Source of the DNA: Trematomus loennbergii
Lineage: Eukaryota; Chordata; Actinopteri; Perciformes; Nototheniidae
NCBI GenBank assembly: GCA_012861695.1
Contig: JAAOOA010000096.1
Location: forward strand, 248,001 to 312,000
Length of the DNA stretch: 64,000 nucleotides
Reading direction: 5' to 3'
The stretch's first letter is position 1; each line of letters begins with the position of its first letter. Position numbers and translations under genes: made by a program. Shown here one piece after another: positions 44,940-55,130 of this stretch. A model generated the notes under the pieces. The model had not been told where the DNA came from. It ran no database searches and saw only the letters and a list, made by a program, of their open reading frames with translations.

Positions 44940-45180
44940 GACAATAAATGGCAAAGATTTGTAGAAAATAAACGTATTTAAGATACGTTCATAACAAACG
45001 TAACGTGGGAGAAAATATGTTTTTAGAAGATATGTAGAAAATAAACGTATTTGAGATACGTTCATAACAAACGTAACGTGGGAGAAAATATGTTTCTAGA
45101 AGATATGTAGAAAATAAACGTATTTGAGATACGTTCATAACAAATGTAACATGGGAGAAAATACGTTTCTAGCTAAACGT
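44940..45180 (-). repeat. Subterminal ~75-bp tandem repeats, right arm
   Basis: About three units with AGAAAATAAACGTATTTGAG, ATACGTTCATAACAAACGTA and ACGTGGGAGAAAATATGTTT. This arm has one unit more than the left arm. Confidence 0.85.
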
Positions 45181-45874
45181 AATTGAGAATGCAGTTTAGT
45201 TCTGTGGGAACGTAATTTTTAGGAGACAGGGTTGCCCTCCCGGTCCTCCCGATGGCCTGCCGGTGAGCGTGGAAGTGTGGTCTGCCACAAGCGGGCGGCA
45301 GGAGCGGGGCTGTCAGCATCAGCTTGTAGATGGTATTTTAAACTCGAAAACTACGGGGCGGGGCGGCCGAGGACAAAAAATAAACATGCGTTAATCGCGT
45401 TAAAATAATTAGTGGCGTTAATTTTTTTTTGCGTTAGCGCGTTATTAACGCGTTAACTTGACAGCCCTAGTAATAACGCATGCGTTATACATACAAACAA
45501 CCTTTTAAAGTATTTTTCCTAGGGCTGTCAAGTTAACGCGTTAACGCAATTTTTTTTAAACGTCACTAATTATTTTAACGTGCGATTAACAAGGTTCAAG
45601 GTTCAAGGTTCTTTATTTTCAATCTGACATAGCTACAGAGTAATTATGTAGTTGAAAATCTTATGTCACAGGCTTCTCCAACAATGCAACATAATAACAT
45701 AATAACAATAAGAGCAAGAGCAATACAAAAAGAAAAATTGTTATAAAATAAAGTGATGATGTGGAATAGTGCAGTACGGGTCTATATACAAGTTATTGGA
45801 ATGATATATATATATTAGGTATTAGATACATATTATTGAGGAGCTGAAGAATGTTTTGAAGTTGTTTCAACAGT

Positions 45875-46159
45875 TCAATTTTTTAACAGTCTCACTGCCC
45901 GCGGGAAGCAACTGTCTCCGAATCTTCTTGTCCTTGCCAGGATGCTGCGGTAACGTCTGCCAGACGGCAACAGAAAGAACAGTTTGTGGCTGGGGTGATG
46001 GGGGTCTTTGATAATCCGTAGTGATTTCTTCCTGAGCCGCTGGGAGTAAAGGTCCTCCATGGATGGCAGCTCCGTCCTGGTGATGTGCTGTGCAGTTTTC
46101 ACCACCCTCTGTAAAACCTTACGATCGAGGTCGGTGCAGCTGCCGTACCAGGCCGTCAT
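45875..46159 (-). pseudogene. Rex1 ORF2 C-terminus, copy 2
   Basis: MTAWYGSCTDLDRKVLQRVV, KTAQHITRTELPSMEDLYSQ, KKSLRIIKDPHHPSHKLFFL, LPSGRRYRSI and FPRAVRLLKN. The WYG and LPSGRRYRS blocks form the conserved C-terminal region of Rex1-type ORF2. It is open for 94 codons, and the same region survives alone at 30211-30366. Confidence 0.85.
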
Positions 46160-46177
46160 GCTGCCAGTGAGGATACT

Positions 46178-46625
46178 CTACTGCAGGGGGTCCAGAGATT
46201 CAGGGAGGGAGGAGGTGATGAATGATTTGACTAACCGCTCAAAGCACTTCATTATGATGGAGGTGAGTGCTACTGGGCGGTAGTCGTTGGGGCAGGTGAT
46301 TATTGTCTTTTTCGGGACAGGAACGATCGTGGAGTGTTTGAAGCATGTGGGGACTACAGACTGCAACAGGGACCTGTAGAAGATGTCTGTGAACACCTCT
46401 GCCAGCTGAACTGCACACCCTGAGAACACGGCCAGGGATGCCATCAGGTCCAGGAGCCTTGTGTGGGTTAACCCTTTTAAACGATTTACACACATCTGCC
46501 CTGTTTAAAACAAAAGGGCAGGGCTCCTGGTCCCTCTGTACCTCCACAGCCTGGCTGCTCTCAAAGCGTGCAAAAAAACTGTTCAGCTCATCTGGGAGAG
46601 ATGCGCACGCAGAAACCCGTAGCAC
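46178..46625 (-). pseudogene. Rex1 RT N-terminal motifs, copy 2 (palm deleted)
   Basis: LPDELNSFFARFESSQAVEV leads to [17 protein letters not shown], then a frame change gives [13 protein letters not shown] and [22 protein letters not shown] motifs 1 and 2. The sequence stops at [10 protein letters not shown], joined to GGATACTCT near 46180. Motifs with [10 protein letters not shown] and FADD, present in copy 1, are absent, so no polymerase active site is encoded. Confidence 0.85.
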
Positions 46626-47016
46626 CCCCCGCTGCTCCTTTGTAGTCAGTCATTGTCCTTAGTCCCGCCCACATGTTCCTGGTGTTACAGCCTTTGAAGT
46701 CAGATTCCACCTTCTCTTTGTACTGTCTCTTTGCATTGCTGATTGCTCTCCGGAGATCATACCTAGACTTCCTGTACTCCTCCAAATCTCCAGCTCTGTG
46801 CGCGATAGTGCGCGCTTTCAGCTTGCCGCGCACATCGCAGTTTATCCAGGGCTTTTGATTTGGGAATGTCCGTACACAAACCTTCGGTACCACGTCATCG
46901 ATGCATTTCCCAATGTAGCAGATGACAGTGTCCATGTGTGTGTTGATGTTATTGTCCTCAAACACACTCCAATCCGTAGATGCAAAGCAATCCTGCAGTG
47001 GCATCTGACTCCTCAC
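46588..47016 (-). pseudogene. Rex1 linker region, copy 2
   Basis: Continues the ORF in a shifted frame: DWSVFEDNNINTHMDTVICY, PWINCDVRGKLKARTIAHRA and NMWAGLRTMTDYKGAAGGA. This block joins the nuclease and RT domains in Rex1/CR1-type proteins. The corresponding copy 1 block (22583-22918) differs at few positions. Confidence 0.85.
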
Positions 47017-47770
47017 TCCATCGCTGTACTGTCCTTGTTACCGGTCTGTCCCTTTTAAGTTTCTGCTTGTAAGCAGGCAGCAGCAGCAGTGAGATGTGGT
47101 CTGATTTGCCGAAGGGAGGGCGAGGGAGAGCCTTATATCCATTTCGGAAAGGGGAATAAACATGGTCCAGTATGTTTCCCCCGCGCGTCGGGCAGCTGAT
47201 GTGTTGGTAATATTTTGGCAAAACCTTCTTCATGTTGGCGGTGTTGAAATCTCCGGCCACAACGAACGCCGCATCTGGCCGTGAAGTCTCGGTTTTATCA
47301 ATAATCCCAAACAGCTGATCGAGTGCCGTGTTGTTGTCGGCGAGCGACTGCGGGGGATATACACTGCTGTTATCACAACAGATGTGAATTCCCTCGGCAG
47401 ATGAAAAGCCCGGCATGTGATCATGAGATGCTCTAGATGAGCGGAACAGTCCGAAGAAATAATCTGTGCACCAGTTGTTGTTAGTCATTACACACACACC
47501 GCCTCCCTTACTTTTCCCCGAGTTAGCAGTCCGGTCCTGACGAAAAATAGAGAATCCATCAGGAACAATGGCGGAGTCCGGGATAGCGGGGTTGAGCCAA
47601 GTCTCAGTGAGAATTAACACGTTACAGTTCTTAATATCCCGTTGAAAAGCAATCCGGCTTCTGAGTTCATCTAGCTTATTTTCAATGGATTGAACATTAG
47701 CCAGTAGAATACTCGGAAGAGGGGTCGATTCTCTCGTTTCCTCAGTCTGACCAGCAGCCCGGCCCGGCAC
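46958..47770 (-). pseudogene. Rex1 endonuclease domain, copy 2 (270-codon frame)
   Basis: Best-preserved coding stretch of the window. EEP (APE-like) nuclease motifs appear in order: ANVQSIENK at residues 24-32, LTETWLN at 54-60, KSKGGGVCVM at 86-95, VVAGDFNTANM at 170-180 with the catalytic GDFN, LDHVYS at 201-206 and SDHISLLLLP at 223-232. The domain nicks target DNA to prime reverse transcription at the insertion site. The frame ends at a stop after GLECV, where a +1 shift would continue as WSVFEDNN. The nuclease motifs look intact, but the element as a whole cannot move because its RT is deleted. Confidence 0.9.
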
Positions 47771-48172
47771 CCTCGCTTTGTCTTCTTCTTGCGTCTCTCA
47801 GGTAGAACAGCAACAGGTAGCCATGGCAAATCTCCATTGTCTGTCGGAGGGTTATTATTGTCCACGAAGTTTCGCAATTGAAGAAGTTCCTCTCTGCTAT
47901 ATTGTATGGCAGACTAGGTGCGGTCGGCTTGCATGTTGCGAACCATGTTAAAAGTAAAACGGCAAAAGTAAAATAAATATGTACAAAATACGAAAATGGG
48001 CAAAGTTGGAGAGGAGCACAAAGACGATGCGGCCATCTTCACCGGCGCATCATACCACGCATGTGTATTTGTCCTCGGCCCGCCCCGTAGTTTCAGTGCC
48101 CAAAGGCTTGACGTTGTTGTTGTTGTTAGTTGGATGGTGGAAGATTCTAGCGAGAGATATGGATACAAAAAA

Positions 48173-48367
48173 AGGTGTTTTAAACAGCAAGCCAAGCACA
48201 CAGCTGATGCTGACAGCCCCGCTCCTGCCGCTCGCTTGCGGCAGACCACGCTTGAAAGTTTGCCGGGGAGACGCCTGGACACGAACATTGTGGAGGACGA
48301 GGGACTGTGTGAGATAATTCGGATCGCATCCAACGTGTCGACTGCACATCACAGCGCATTATTTTGA
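48173..48367 (+). pseudogene. hAT transposase N-terminal remnant, copy 3
   Basis: The end of a 123-codon frame reads CFKQQAKHTADADSPAPA, RQTTLESLPGRRLDTN and IVEDEGLCEIIRIASN. In hAT transposases a QTTL-type phrase is followed by a VVEDEGF-type helix (hermes-like dimerisation region); here the segment between them is shortened. Homologous DNA in copies 1 and 2 is more decayed (about 19430-19500, 45280-45340). The frame stops at 48365. Recognition is by motif order only. Confidence 0.45.
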
Positions 48368-48720
48368 CCCCTGTGGGAACTACAGTCTCATGCTTTGACT
48401 GTTATGAAGACAGAGGAGCGGCATTTCGCCGACAACTGTAAACAGGCTTGTCTGTTTGAGCAACTGGCTCAGTGCAGAGAAGTACACAGGGTTGGGAGAG
48501 AGTGTAAGAGAGAGAGAGAGGTTCCAGGTTGTTGTATTGAAAATATTCAGGAGAATATTTGTCAGTGTTCCAATGATAATAAACAAACATTTGCATAAAG
48601 CATATTTGTCCACCCATATGTTGATAAGAGTATTTAGAACAGATACAAAAATTGCGATTAATTTGCGATTAATCGCGATTAACTATGGACATCATACGAT
48701 TAATCGCGATTAAATATGTT

Positions 48721-51410
48721 TCCATATTAATGTATGGGCTGGATATTTTGAAGGGGGTCTGCTAACAACCATAGTTGTTACTAGTAATGACATCTTTATC
48801 CTTATAGGAACAATAGCAATCGTGTGTCACAGGGCTTAGGCACAAACATGCTTTAAAGTAAATGCTATAATCAGAATGCTGCTAACTTTAGCATGCTAAC
48901 CTTTGCTAATTAGCACTAAACGCAAAATAAAGCTGAGAGTGATGTGATGCAGGTTTGGCAGGTATTTCACCAAACAACTCATCTTGGGAGGAAAATAAAG
49001 ATATGAACTTCATGGTGGCAATTTTGGTAAAGTGAAGGAAATCCCAAAAAGTCATTAAAATGCATTGACTTGAAACCATGAATGTCTGTGTAAAAAGTCA
49101 TAGTAATCCATCCAAGGTTTGAGATGTCAGTCCAGATCAAAGTGGAGGACTGTCGAACATTACTACCTACAGCCAGCTTAAGAAAGGGACCCTGCAACTT
49201 CACTGAATTCCATGTTAGGTATACACAGCAAAGCTGGATGAGACAGCTGGAAGAACACGGCTGAGAACATGAAGACTCTCTGTGGTTCTCTGCTGCTCTC
49301 TGTGACCTTTTGTTTAATTAGAGATGTGATGGACTGATTAGAGTGATTTTACACCATAGAGAGAAAGAGAGGCAGCATTAGCATAGCTGATGAATAGTGG
49401 ACTTTATATGGCAGAGGAAAATATAATACATAAAGGCTTTTGAATGAAATCAAGGACTGAAAATACTACAAATATTTGCAGCAGAAAAGTGAAAGTTGTC
49501 TTTAAAGAAATCACAGTAGTGTGCTATTTGTTATAGTTTCTAGTCAGTGTGATGTTGGTCGGAAAGAAATCAGATGTAATTGTTGATGGAGCGCTGTAGA
49601 AAAATCTGTCCGCTGAAAGAACAGTGACATTATAATAAAGATCATGAAAAACATGTCTGATATAGACGACACACTTTCTACTAAAAAGTAACCCAACTTT
49701 TGACGTTCAAGACATTTCAAAATTGTGTTTTTTTTTCATTTATCTTAGAAGATTCAGAAAACATTTTGTAATCTTGAAAGAGATGTGTGCTGACATAATT
49801 AATGAATTACTTTTAGATAGATATGAATTAAGTAACTGACTTGACACCCATCGTGTTTTACATTATGTTGAGGTTCTGTCCTTAGTACACGAGGGGGGTG
49901 GGGGGCTTCTACAGAGAATATTGCGGTGATGCAGGGATTCCCTTTCGATTGCTGACAAAGCATATGATGGTTGTCATGCTGTGGACAAAAGCAGAAAACA
50001 ACTGACATTACTTTTTTTACTTTTCTAGTCAGTAAGGACTAGCCTTGATTATTTTCCAAAACATTTATTTTGTAATTTTGTGAGTCTTGAGGTATGAATC
50101 TTTCCCCACAAACAGCTGCACATATCCCTCTACATTAACATCTTAATCATGTTTCAGAGTCGCTCCCCATTAACAAGAACATACATGTGGTGGGTTAGGG
50201 TTATATTTTAAATGGTGCCTGATCAAATAATTGAAAAAGTATTTAAAGATTCATCTATATATATTTTTGAAATCACCTAATGTATAAATCATAAAAGTAA
50301 AACTGCAATGAAAAGAAATGTGTTTAATGTGTCAGTGCCTGTTCTGTTAGGGTGGTGGAAGACAAAGAGAAGCTAAAACCAGAGGGGGAGAGAACGCCTC
50401 GTGGAGAACGAGGCAGGTGTTTAATTTGAGAATTAAGACGGTGTGAAAGTTCATAAGTATGCTAATGGCTCCGAGCCTCAGTCTGCCAGATGAAGGAGGA
50501 GATTCACCTGAAACGCTATCAGAATCATTTACAGTGAACTGTCACCGCCATTCTGCTTCAATGGGAAGAGAAAAAACAAAAATGTAGTGGCACAGCCAGC
50601 GCGGACCATGAACCATAACCAAGCTTTAAAGATAAAAGCTTTTAGTCACACAACAAACAATAGGTTTTTATTGAATTCTATGTGTTTTGGTTGTTGACAA
50701 TGTATAATAGTCTTAAAGATAAGAGTGACAAATGTTCGGCCGTACTTAAAGATGACCTGAGGAGTAAATATATGTATTCCTATGTAGGTAGCCATGATGG
50801 CTCTTCTTTGTGCTCCGTCAGACTCAGAGAAGAGTTCATAATAATTGAAGGAAGCAAGGATTGCCTTTTTTTAATCTTAACATTTTTTTGAGCCAGTTGT
50901 CCTTTCCACACATCTCCATAATGATGGTGATGAGTTGCAAAGCACTCGTTTGCACTAGCAAAGCTGGGTACTGAACCCGACCCGGTAATATAAATGTCCT
51001 CGATCCTGGGGAGTGTTCGATGCGTCAGTGCCAGGCTGATACAATGTTTTCAAATCTTGATTATGGCCCATAATATTAACTGATTTAGATGTTAAAAGAC
51101 TGCACAATCATTTCCATTTATGATTTCTCCAGAAATTACACATGTTGGTTCTCATCAGTTTGTACAATACCCATGAATTATACTATTTGAAGTTTAAACC
51201 CATTGCACAACTGTTGTGAGGGTTAACTGTTTAATACAACTCTGATACAAAATATGACAATGATCTGATGTAATCAGTGGTGGGAAAAGTACTCAGATCT
51301 TGTACTACGGTAGAAGTACCAGAGTGGTACTGGTAAATGTGCAGCTAGTTGTAAATACTTTGTATACTGCTGGGTAGATTGTGATTTACTCCAGGTGGAA
51401 CTAAAGAAAA
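48721..51410. other. No recognisable gene or element
   Basis: A/T-rich sequence with short ORFs lacking motifs. There are no inverted ends, tandem arrays or LINE tails that I can support. GCATTAGCATAGC-like phrases and a G-rich tract near 49890 are the only irregularities. Confidence 0.45.
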
Positions 51411-51552
51411 TAAATTGAAGGCAGGCAAGGCAAGTTTATTTATATAGCACCTTTCAACACAAGGCAATTCAAAATTTTGCTTTACAAAAATGAAAGACAT
51501 TAAGAGCATTAAGAAACATATTATAAAATGATATCTAGAAACACTCATTTAA

Positions 51553-51933
51553 AGGTGGGGTAGGTACATTTGAGAAACCGGCTCGAGATCGCTAGAATTT
51601 GAAAATACACAACCGGAGAACATCTGCCACTTCCTTATAGAGCCCCTCCTCCAACACACACGAACGCGCACATGACCAATGAGGGCACGAGATAAGTTTG
51701 TGCACAGATGGAAGGCTGACAGGCAGGTAGGCCATCCAGTTATTTTAGCCGGGCCGGCTAAAATGATTGGTCGTACTTTTTACAGTATTACGGCTTCCAC
51801 AGATGACATTTTTTTATGGATTTTTTGTCAAAGCACTTAAGATATTCATTGCTATCGGGATGTTAAGAGCATTCCATGGAATATAACAAAAAGTGTATCT
51901 CGAGCCGGTTTCTCAAACTTACCTACCCCACCT
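51553..51933 (+). mobile_element. TTAA-target MITE, copy C
   Basis: TTAA at 51549-51552 and 51934-51937, ends AGGTGGGGTAGGTACATT and complement. It is inserted in the L2 3' UTR, where ACACTCATTTAAAAGCAA-type sequence resumes. Near-identical to copy B 46 kb away, so the family was active fairly recently relative to the L2. Confidence 0.92.
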
Positions 51934-52036
51934 TTAAAAGCAATGATATAAAATGACATTTAAAAACACTCATTTAAAAGCAAAGATAAAAAGCAAAGAT
52001 AATAAAAGTTACAGTGCAGTTTAAGATGTGAATAGT

Positions 52037-52768
52037 TCAATTAAAAGCAGCGGCAAAAAGAAAAGTCTTCAGCCTGGATTTAAAAGTAGTAAGAGTTGCA
52101 GCGGACCTGCAGGTTTCTGGGAGTTTGTTCCAGATATTTGGAGCATAATAACTGAACGCTGCTTCTCCATGTTTAGTTCTGACTCTGGGGACAGAAAGCT
52201 GACCAGTCCCTGAAGACCTGAGAGTTCTGGATGGTTCATAATTTAGCAGTAGGTCAGACATGTATTTTGGGCCTAAACCATTCAAAGCTTTATAAACCAG
52301 CAACAATATTTTGAAATCTATCTTTGACACACAGGAAGCCAGTGTAAGGACTTCAGAACAGGAGTGATGTGATCCACTTTCTTAGTGTTAGTGAGGACTC
52401 GAGCAGCGGCGTTCTGAATTAGCTGCAGCTTTCTAATAGATTTTTTAGTGAGACCTGTAAAGACACCATTACAGTAGTCGAGTCTACTGAAGATAAAAGC
52501 ATGGACAAGTTTTTCCAAATCCTGCTGTGACATTAGCTTTAATCCTAGATATGTTCTTTAGGTGATAGTAGGCTGATTTAGTAACTGTTTTAATGTGACT
52601 GTTGAAACTCAGGTCAGAGTCCATGACTACACCTAGATTTCTGGCTTTATCTGTTGTTTTGAACATTGCAGACTGAAGCTCAGCGCTAACTTTTATACGT
52701 TCTGCCTTGGCTCCAAAAACCATTACCTCAGTTTTATCTTTGTTTAATTGGAGAAAGTTCTGACACAT
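52037..52768 (-). pseudogene. L2 reverse transcriptase: thumb and C-terminal domain
   Basis: Three frames: 52484-52768 (MCQNFLQLNKDKTEVMVFGA, NLGVVMDSDLSFNSHIKTV), 52318-52533 (FIFSRLDYCNGVFTGL, LQLIQNAAARVLTNTKK, LKSLHWLPV) and 52037-52330 (DFKILLLVYKALNGLGPKYM, WNKLPETCRSAATLTTFKSR, LKTFLF). LDYCN, QNAAAR, LHWLPV, YKAL and FKSRLKT are the fixed landmarks of the L2 C-terminus. At least two frameshifts. The protein reaches its natural end at LFAAAFN. Confidence 0.92.
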
Positions 52769-52789
52769 CCAGTCATTGATTTGTTCAAT

Positions 52790-53283
52790 GCACTTACTCA
52801 GTGTTTGAATTGGAGCATAATCTCCTGGTGAAATTGTTACGTAAATTTGTGTGTCATCCGCATAGCTATGGTAACTTATTTGTTGTTTTTCATTATCTGA
52901 GCCAGTGGTAGCATGTAGATGTTAAAGAGAAGAGGCCCCAAGATGGAGCCTTGAGGTACCCCACATGTCATATTTGTCAACTCAGATGTGTATTTACCTA
53001 TAGAAACAAAGTTTTTTCTGTCCTTTAAGTAGGACTCAAACCAATTTAGAACTGTTGCCGAAAGTCCCACCCAGTTTTCTAGTCGGTCTAGTAATATGTT
53101 GTGGTCAACAGTGTCAAACGCAGCACTGAGATCTAATAATACTAACACTGAAGTTCTGCCACTGTCTGTGTTTAAGTGGATGTCATTGAAGACCTTTACA
53201 AGAGCAGTCTCAGTGCTGTGGTTTGGACGAAATCCTGACTGGAACACATCCAAACAGTTATTTAAATGCAAGAAGTTACTCAA
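52790..53283 (-). pseudogene. L2 reverse transcriptase palm
   Basis: Frame 52876-53283 has DVFQSGFRPNHSTETALVKV (motif 3), VLVLLDLSAAFDTVDHNILL (motif A, catalytic D in LDLSAAFD), LNWFESYLKDR and GVPQGSILGPLLFNIYM. A shift just after IMKNNK leads to HSYADDTQIYVTISPGDY at about 52800-52866, motif C with both aspartates. The active-site residues survive although the frame does not. Confidence 0.92.
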
Positions 53284-53311
53284 CTGTTGAAATACAACTT
53301 TTTCAATGATT

Positions 53312-54108
53312 TTACCTAGAAATGGCAGGTTTGATTGGCCTGTAATTGTTCATTACTGAAGCATCTAGATTATTCTTTTTTAAGAGCGGTTTAATGACTG
53401 CAGTTTTCAGGGCCTCTGGAAAAATACCTGAGTGAAGAGATGTGTTTACTATATGAAGTAGATCTGAGGCCATGCAAGGAAAAACATCTTTGAAAAATCC
53501 TGTTGGAATAATATCAAGGCAGCAGGAGGAGGATTTCAGAAGTTGAATAATGTCCTCTAAGTTTTTACCATTAATCTGATGGAATTGTGTCATGGTGTTT
53601 GAATTGATATTAGGTAGGGACACATTTGCTGTACCTGAGAGGCACTGACTGCTTGAATTTTGTCAGTGAAGAAGGAGGCAAAATCATTGCACGCCCTGGT
53701 GGATAGAAATTCAGAGGCTACTGACACTGGGGGGTTAGTTAGTCTGTCGACGGTAGCAAACAAGGCACGTGCGTTGTTTTTGTTTTTGGTAATGATGTCA
53801 GAGAAGAAAGACTGTCGTGCGTTTTTCAATTCCAAATTATAAAGGCCAAGTCTCTCTTTATAGATTTCAAAGTGAACCTGGAGATTTGTTTTTCGCCACC
53901 TACGTTCAGCTTTTCGACACTCTCTTTTTTCTGTTCTCACGGTCATGGCCTTTCTCCATGGAGATATTTTCTTGCCAATCACTTCCTTTACCTTAGTTGG
54001 AGCAATGGTATCTATAACATTTTTAATTTTTGAATTAAAATGATCTACTAGCTCATTTACTGAGATGTTAGCAGGGGCAAGTGTGGATGAAAAATTATGA
54101 GTAAACAT
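53312..54108 (-). pseudogene. L2 linker and RT N-terminal motifs
   Basis: 53590-54108: ISVNELVDHFNSKIKNVIDT, KKISPWRKAMTVRTEKREC and ASEFLSTRACNDFASFFTDK, the usual segment between nuclease and RT. 53312-53623 in another frame: LEDIIQLLKSSSCCLDIIPT, SLHSGIFPEALKTAVIKPLL and NNYRPI, RT motifs 0-2. One frameshift separates them. Confidence 0.9.
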
Positions 54109-54143
54109 TTCCCTAGTATTTTCAGTTAAATATCGCTTTGTGG

Positions 54144-54530
54144 TTACCTCTTTCTGAACATTTTGTGAACAGAAATAGAGCTCTCAAAGAAAACACAGGA
54201 ATGATCAGAGAGTGCAACATCAGTCACCACAACCTTTGAGATATTCAGACCCTTTGAGATAATTAAGTCCAGAGTGTGCCCCTTATTGTGCGTGGGCTCC
54301 GCCACATGCTGAGTCAGTCCATAGTTATCAAGAACACAAAACAGTTCTTTAGCCCCTCTGTCCTGGGGGTTGTCAACATGGATGTTAAAATCACCAACAA
54401 TGACTAGACGGTCAAAGTCAATACACACTATAGACAGCAGTTCAGTAAATCATCAAAAAAGCTTGCACAGTATTTGGGTGGTCTATAGATATTTAGGAAC
54501 AGAGCTCGAGAGGAGCATTTCAGCTGAAGG
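54144..54530 (-). pseudogene. L2 endonuclease, C-terminal half
   Basis: Upstream part TLQLKCSSRALFLNIYRPPK (about 54460-54530) is followed by RLVIVGDFNIHVDNPQDRGA with the catalytic GDFN, THNKGHTLDLIISKGLNI and VALSDHSCVFF with the final SDH. These are the second half of the EEP fold. A stop near 54428 separates the pieces. The N-terminal half resumes at 55119, beyond the ~590-bp insertion. Confidence 0.9.
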
Positions 54531-55130
54531 GTGTTAGAAATTAAAATCAATATTCAATGATGTAATTTAGCGTAAACACATAGTAAGCTTTAAAAACTGT
54601 TTTATTCTGAAAAGTTCAGAGTAAAGTTTATTTTGAAAAGCTGTATCTAAAGACGTTGACAACAATGACTACTTCCTGTGCTACAGTATTAACTATCTCA
54701 GCCGTTAAATAATGACAATTTCCGGTATTACGAGAGTAACGATTATAGCCGTTATAATGCATTAAATAAAAAGTCATGAAAGAGAGTAGGAGGAGAAAAG
54801 GCGTGTGGAAGTGAGCAATGAATACAAAATGTCAAAATCCTCTGTTATGCGCGATCTCGGACATTGAAGATCGAGGTGGGCGGCCCCCTACGTCACAGCC
54901 CCCAGAGAGGAGGAGCGAGGAGAGATGCAAGCAGGAGAATCAACGTGAGCTCGGTCTCTTTCCACGGTACCAGCTGCGGGACAACATCTGCTTTTGTCTC
55001 CCCAACTACTCTTTGTTTGTTTCACTACCACGCTGCTTAAATTAAAGTAACCAATTTGAACCCTTACAGAGACTAATTTGTCTCTTAATCTTTAAACTTC
55101 TTCCTGGACGCGAGAGAATCACCAGACACC
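54531..55130. mobile_element. ~590-bp insertion inside the L2 nuclease, possible solo LTR
   Basis: The L2 reading ASFEYVALI (55131 and up) must join TLQLKCSS (below 54531), so the block between is foreign. Its edges are GGTGTTAGAAATT and AATCACCAGACACC; GGTGT/ACACC are complementary. Size, TG...CA-like edges and an ATTAAA-type signal at about 55040 allow a solo LTR, but no matching duplication is seen. A short DNA element is equally possible. Confidence 0.5.

Larger units (their letters stand above)
32273..45234. mobile_element. 12,962-bp DNA element with THAP-bearing inverted arms
   Basis: Left end CAACCCTGTCTCCTA and exact complement at the right (TAGGAGACAGGGTTG). CCCT flanks both sides (32269-32272, 45235-45238). 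After the end come ACGTTCCCACAGAACTAAAC, 70-80-bp tandem units (32330-32470; 44940-45180), then a THAP half-domain in each arm. Reading the minus strand from 45234, the order matches the interior of the 3.4-kb element, with 36130-41860 as extra sequence. Nested insertions: 32744-33308, 33464-35330, 39172-40615, 43666-44852. No full transposase is visible. A 4-bp duplication and related termini leave the superfamily open. Confidence 0.75.
31604..45469 (+). mobile_element. hAT element (TAGGGCTGTCA family), copy 2, split by a 13-kb insertion
   Basis: The left end TAGGGCTGTCAGTCAATTAA and right end AACTTGACAGCCCTA are 13.9 kb apart but carry the same 8-bp duplication GTAATAAC (31596-31603 and 45470-45477). 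Only 31604-32272 and 45235-45469 are the element itself; alignment with copy 1 joins CACACCCT to CCCTCCCGGTCC. This shows that the block 32273-45234 arrived later as an insertion. Confidence 0.92.
45592..48055 (-). mobile_element. Rex1-type LINE, copy 2
   Basis: The 3' end carries three CAAGGTT repeats (plus-strand reading) at 45593-45613, then TTCTTTATTTTCAATCTGAC. The 5' end is near GGCCATCTTCACCGGCGCAT at 48050. Coding order on the minus strand: leader, endonuclease, linker, RT start, then directly the C-terminus. Against copy 1 about 755 bp is deleted at 46180, exactly the RT palm. The C-terminus and 3' UTR, missing in copy 1, are present here. Confidence 0.9.
45520..48720 (-). mobile_element. 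hAT element (TAGGGCTGTCA family), copy 3, split by Rex1
   Basis: The end TAGGGCTGTCAAGTTAACGC at 45520 starts only 43 bp after the duplication of copy 2. The other end fades after ATTAATCGCGATTAAATATG near 48715 and lacks the terminal AGCCCTA. Rex1 copy 2 is inserted at about 45592-48055; removing it joins ACGTGCGATTAA to GCATGTGTATTTGTCCTCGG, as in copies 1 and 2 (complement). No duplication could be read because one end is lost. Confidence 0.8.
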
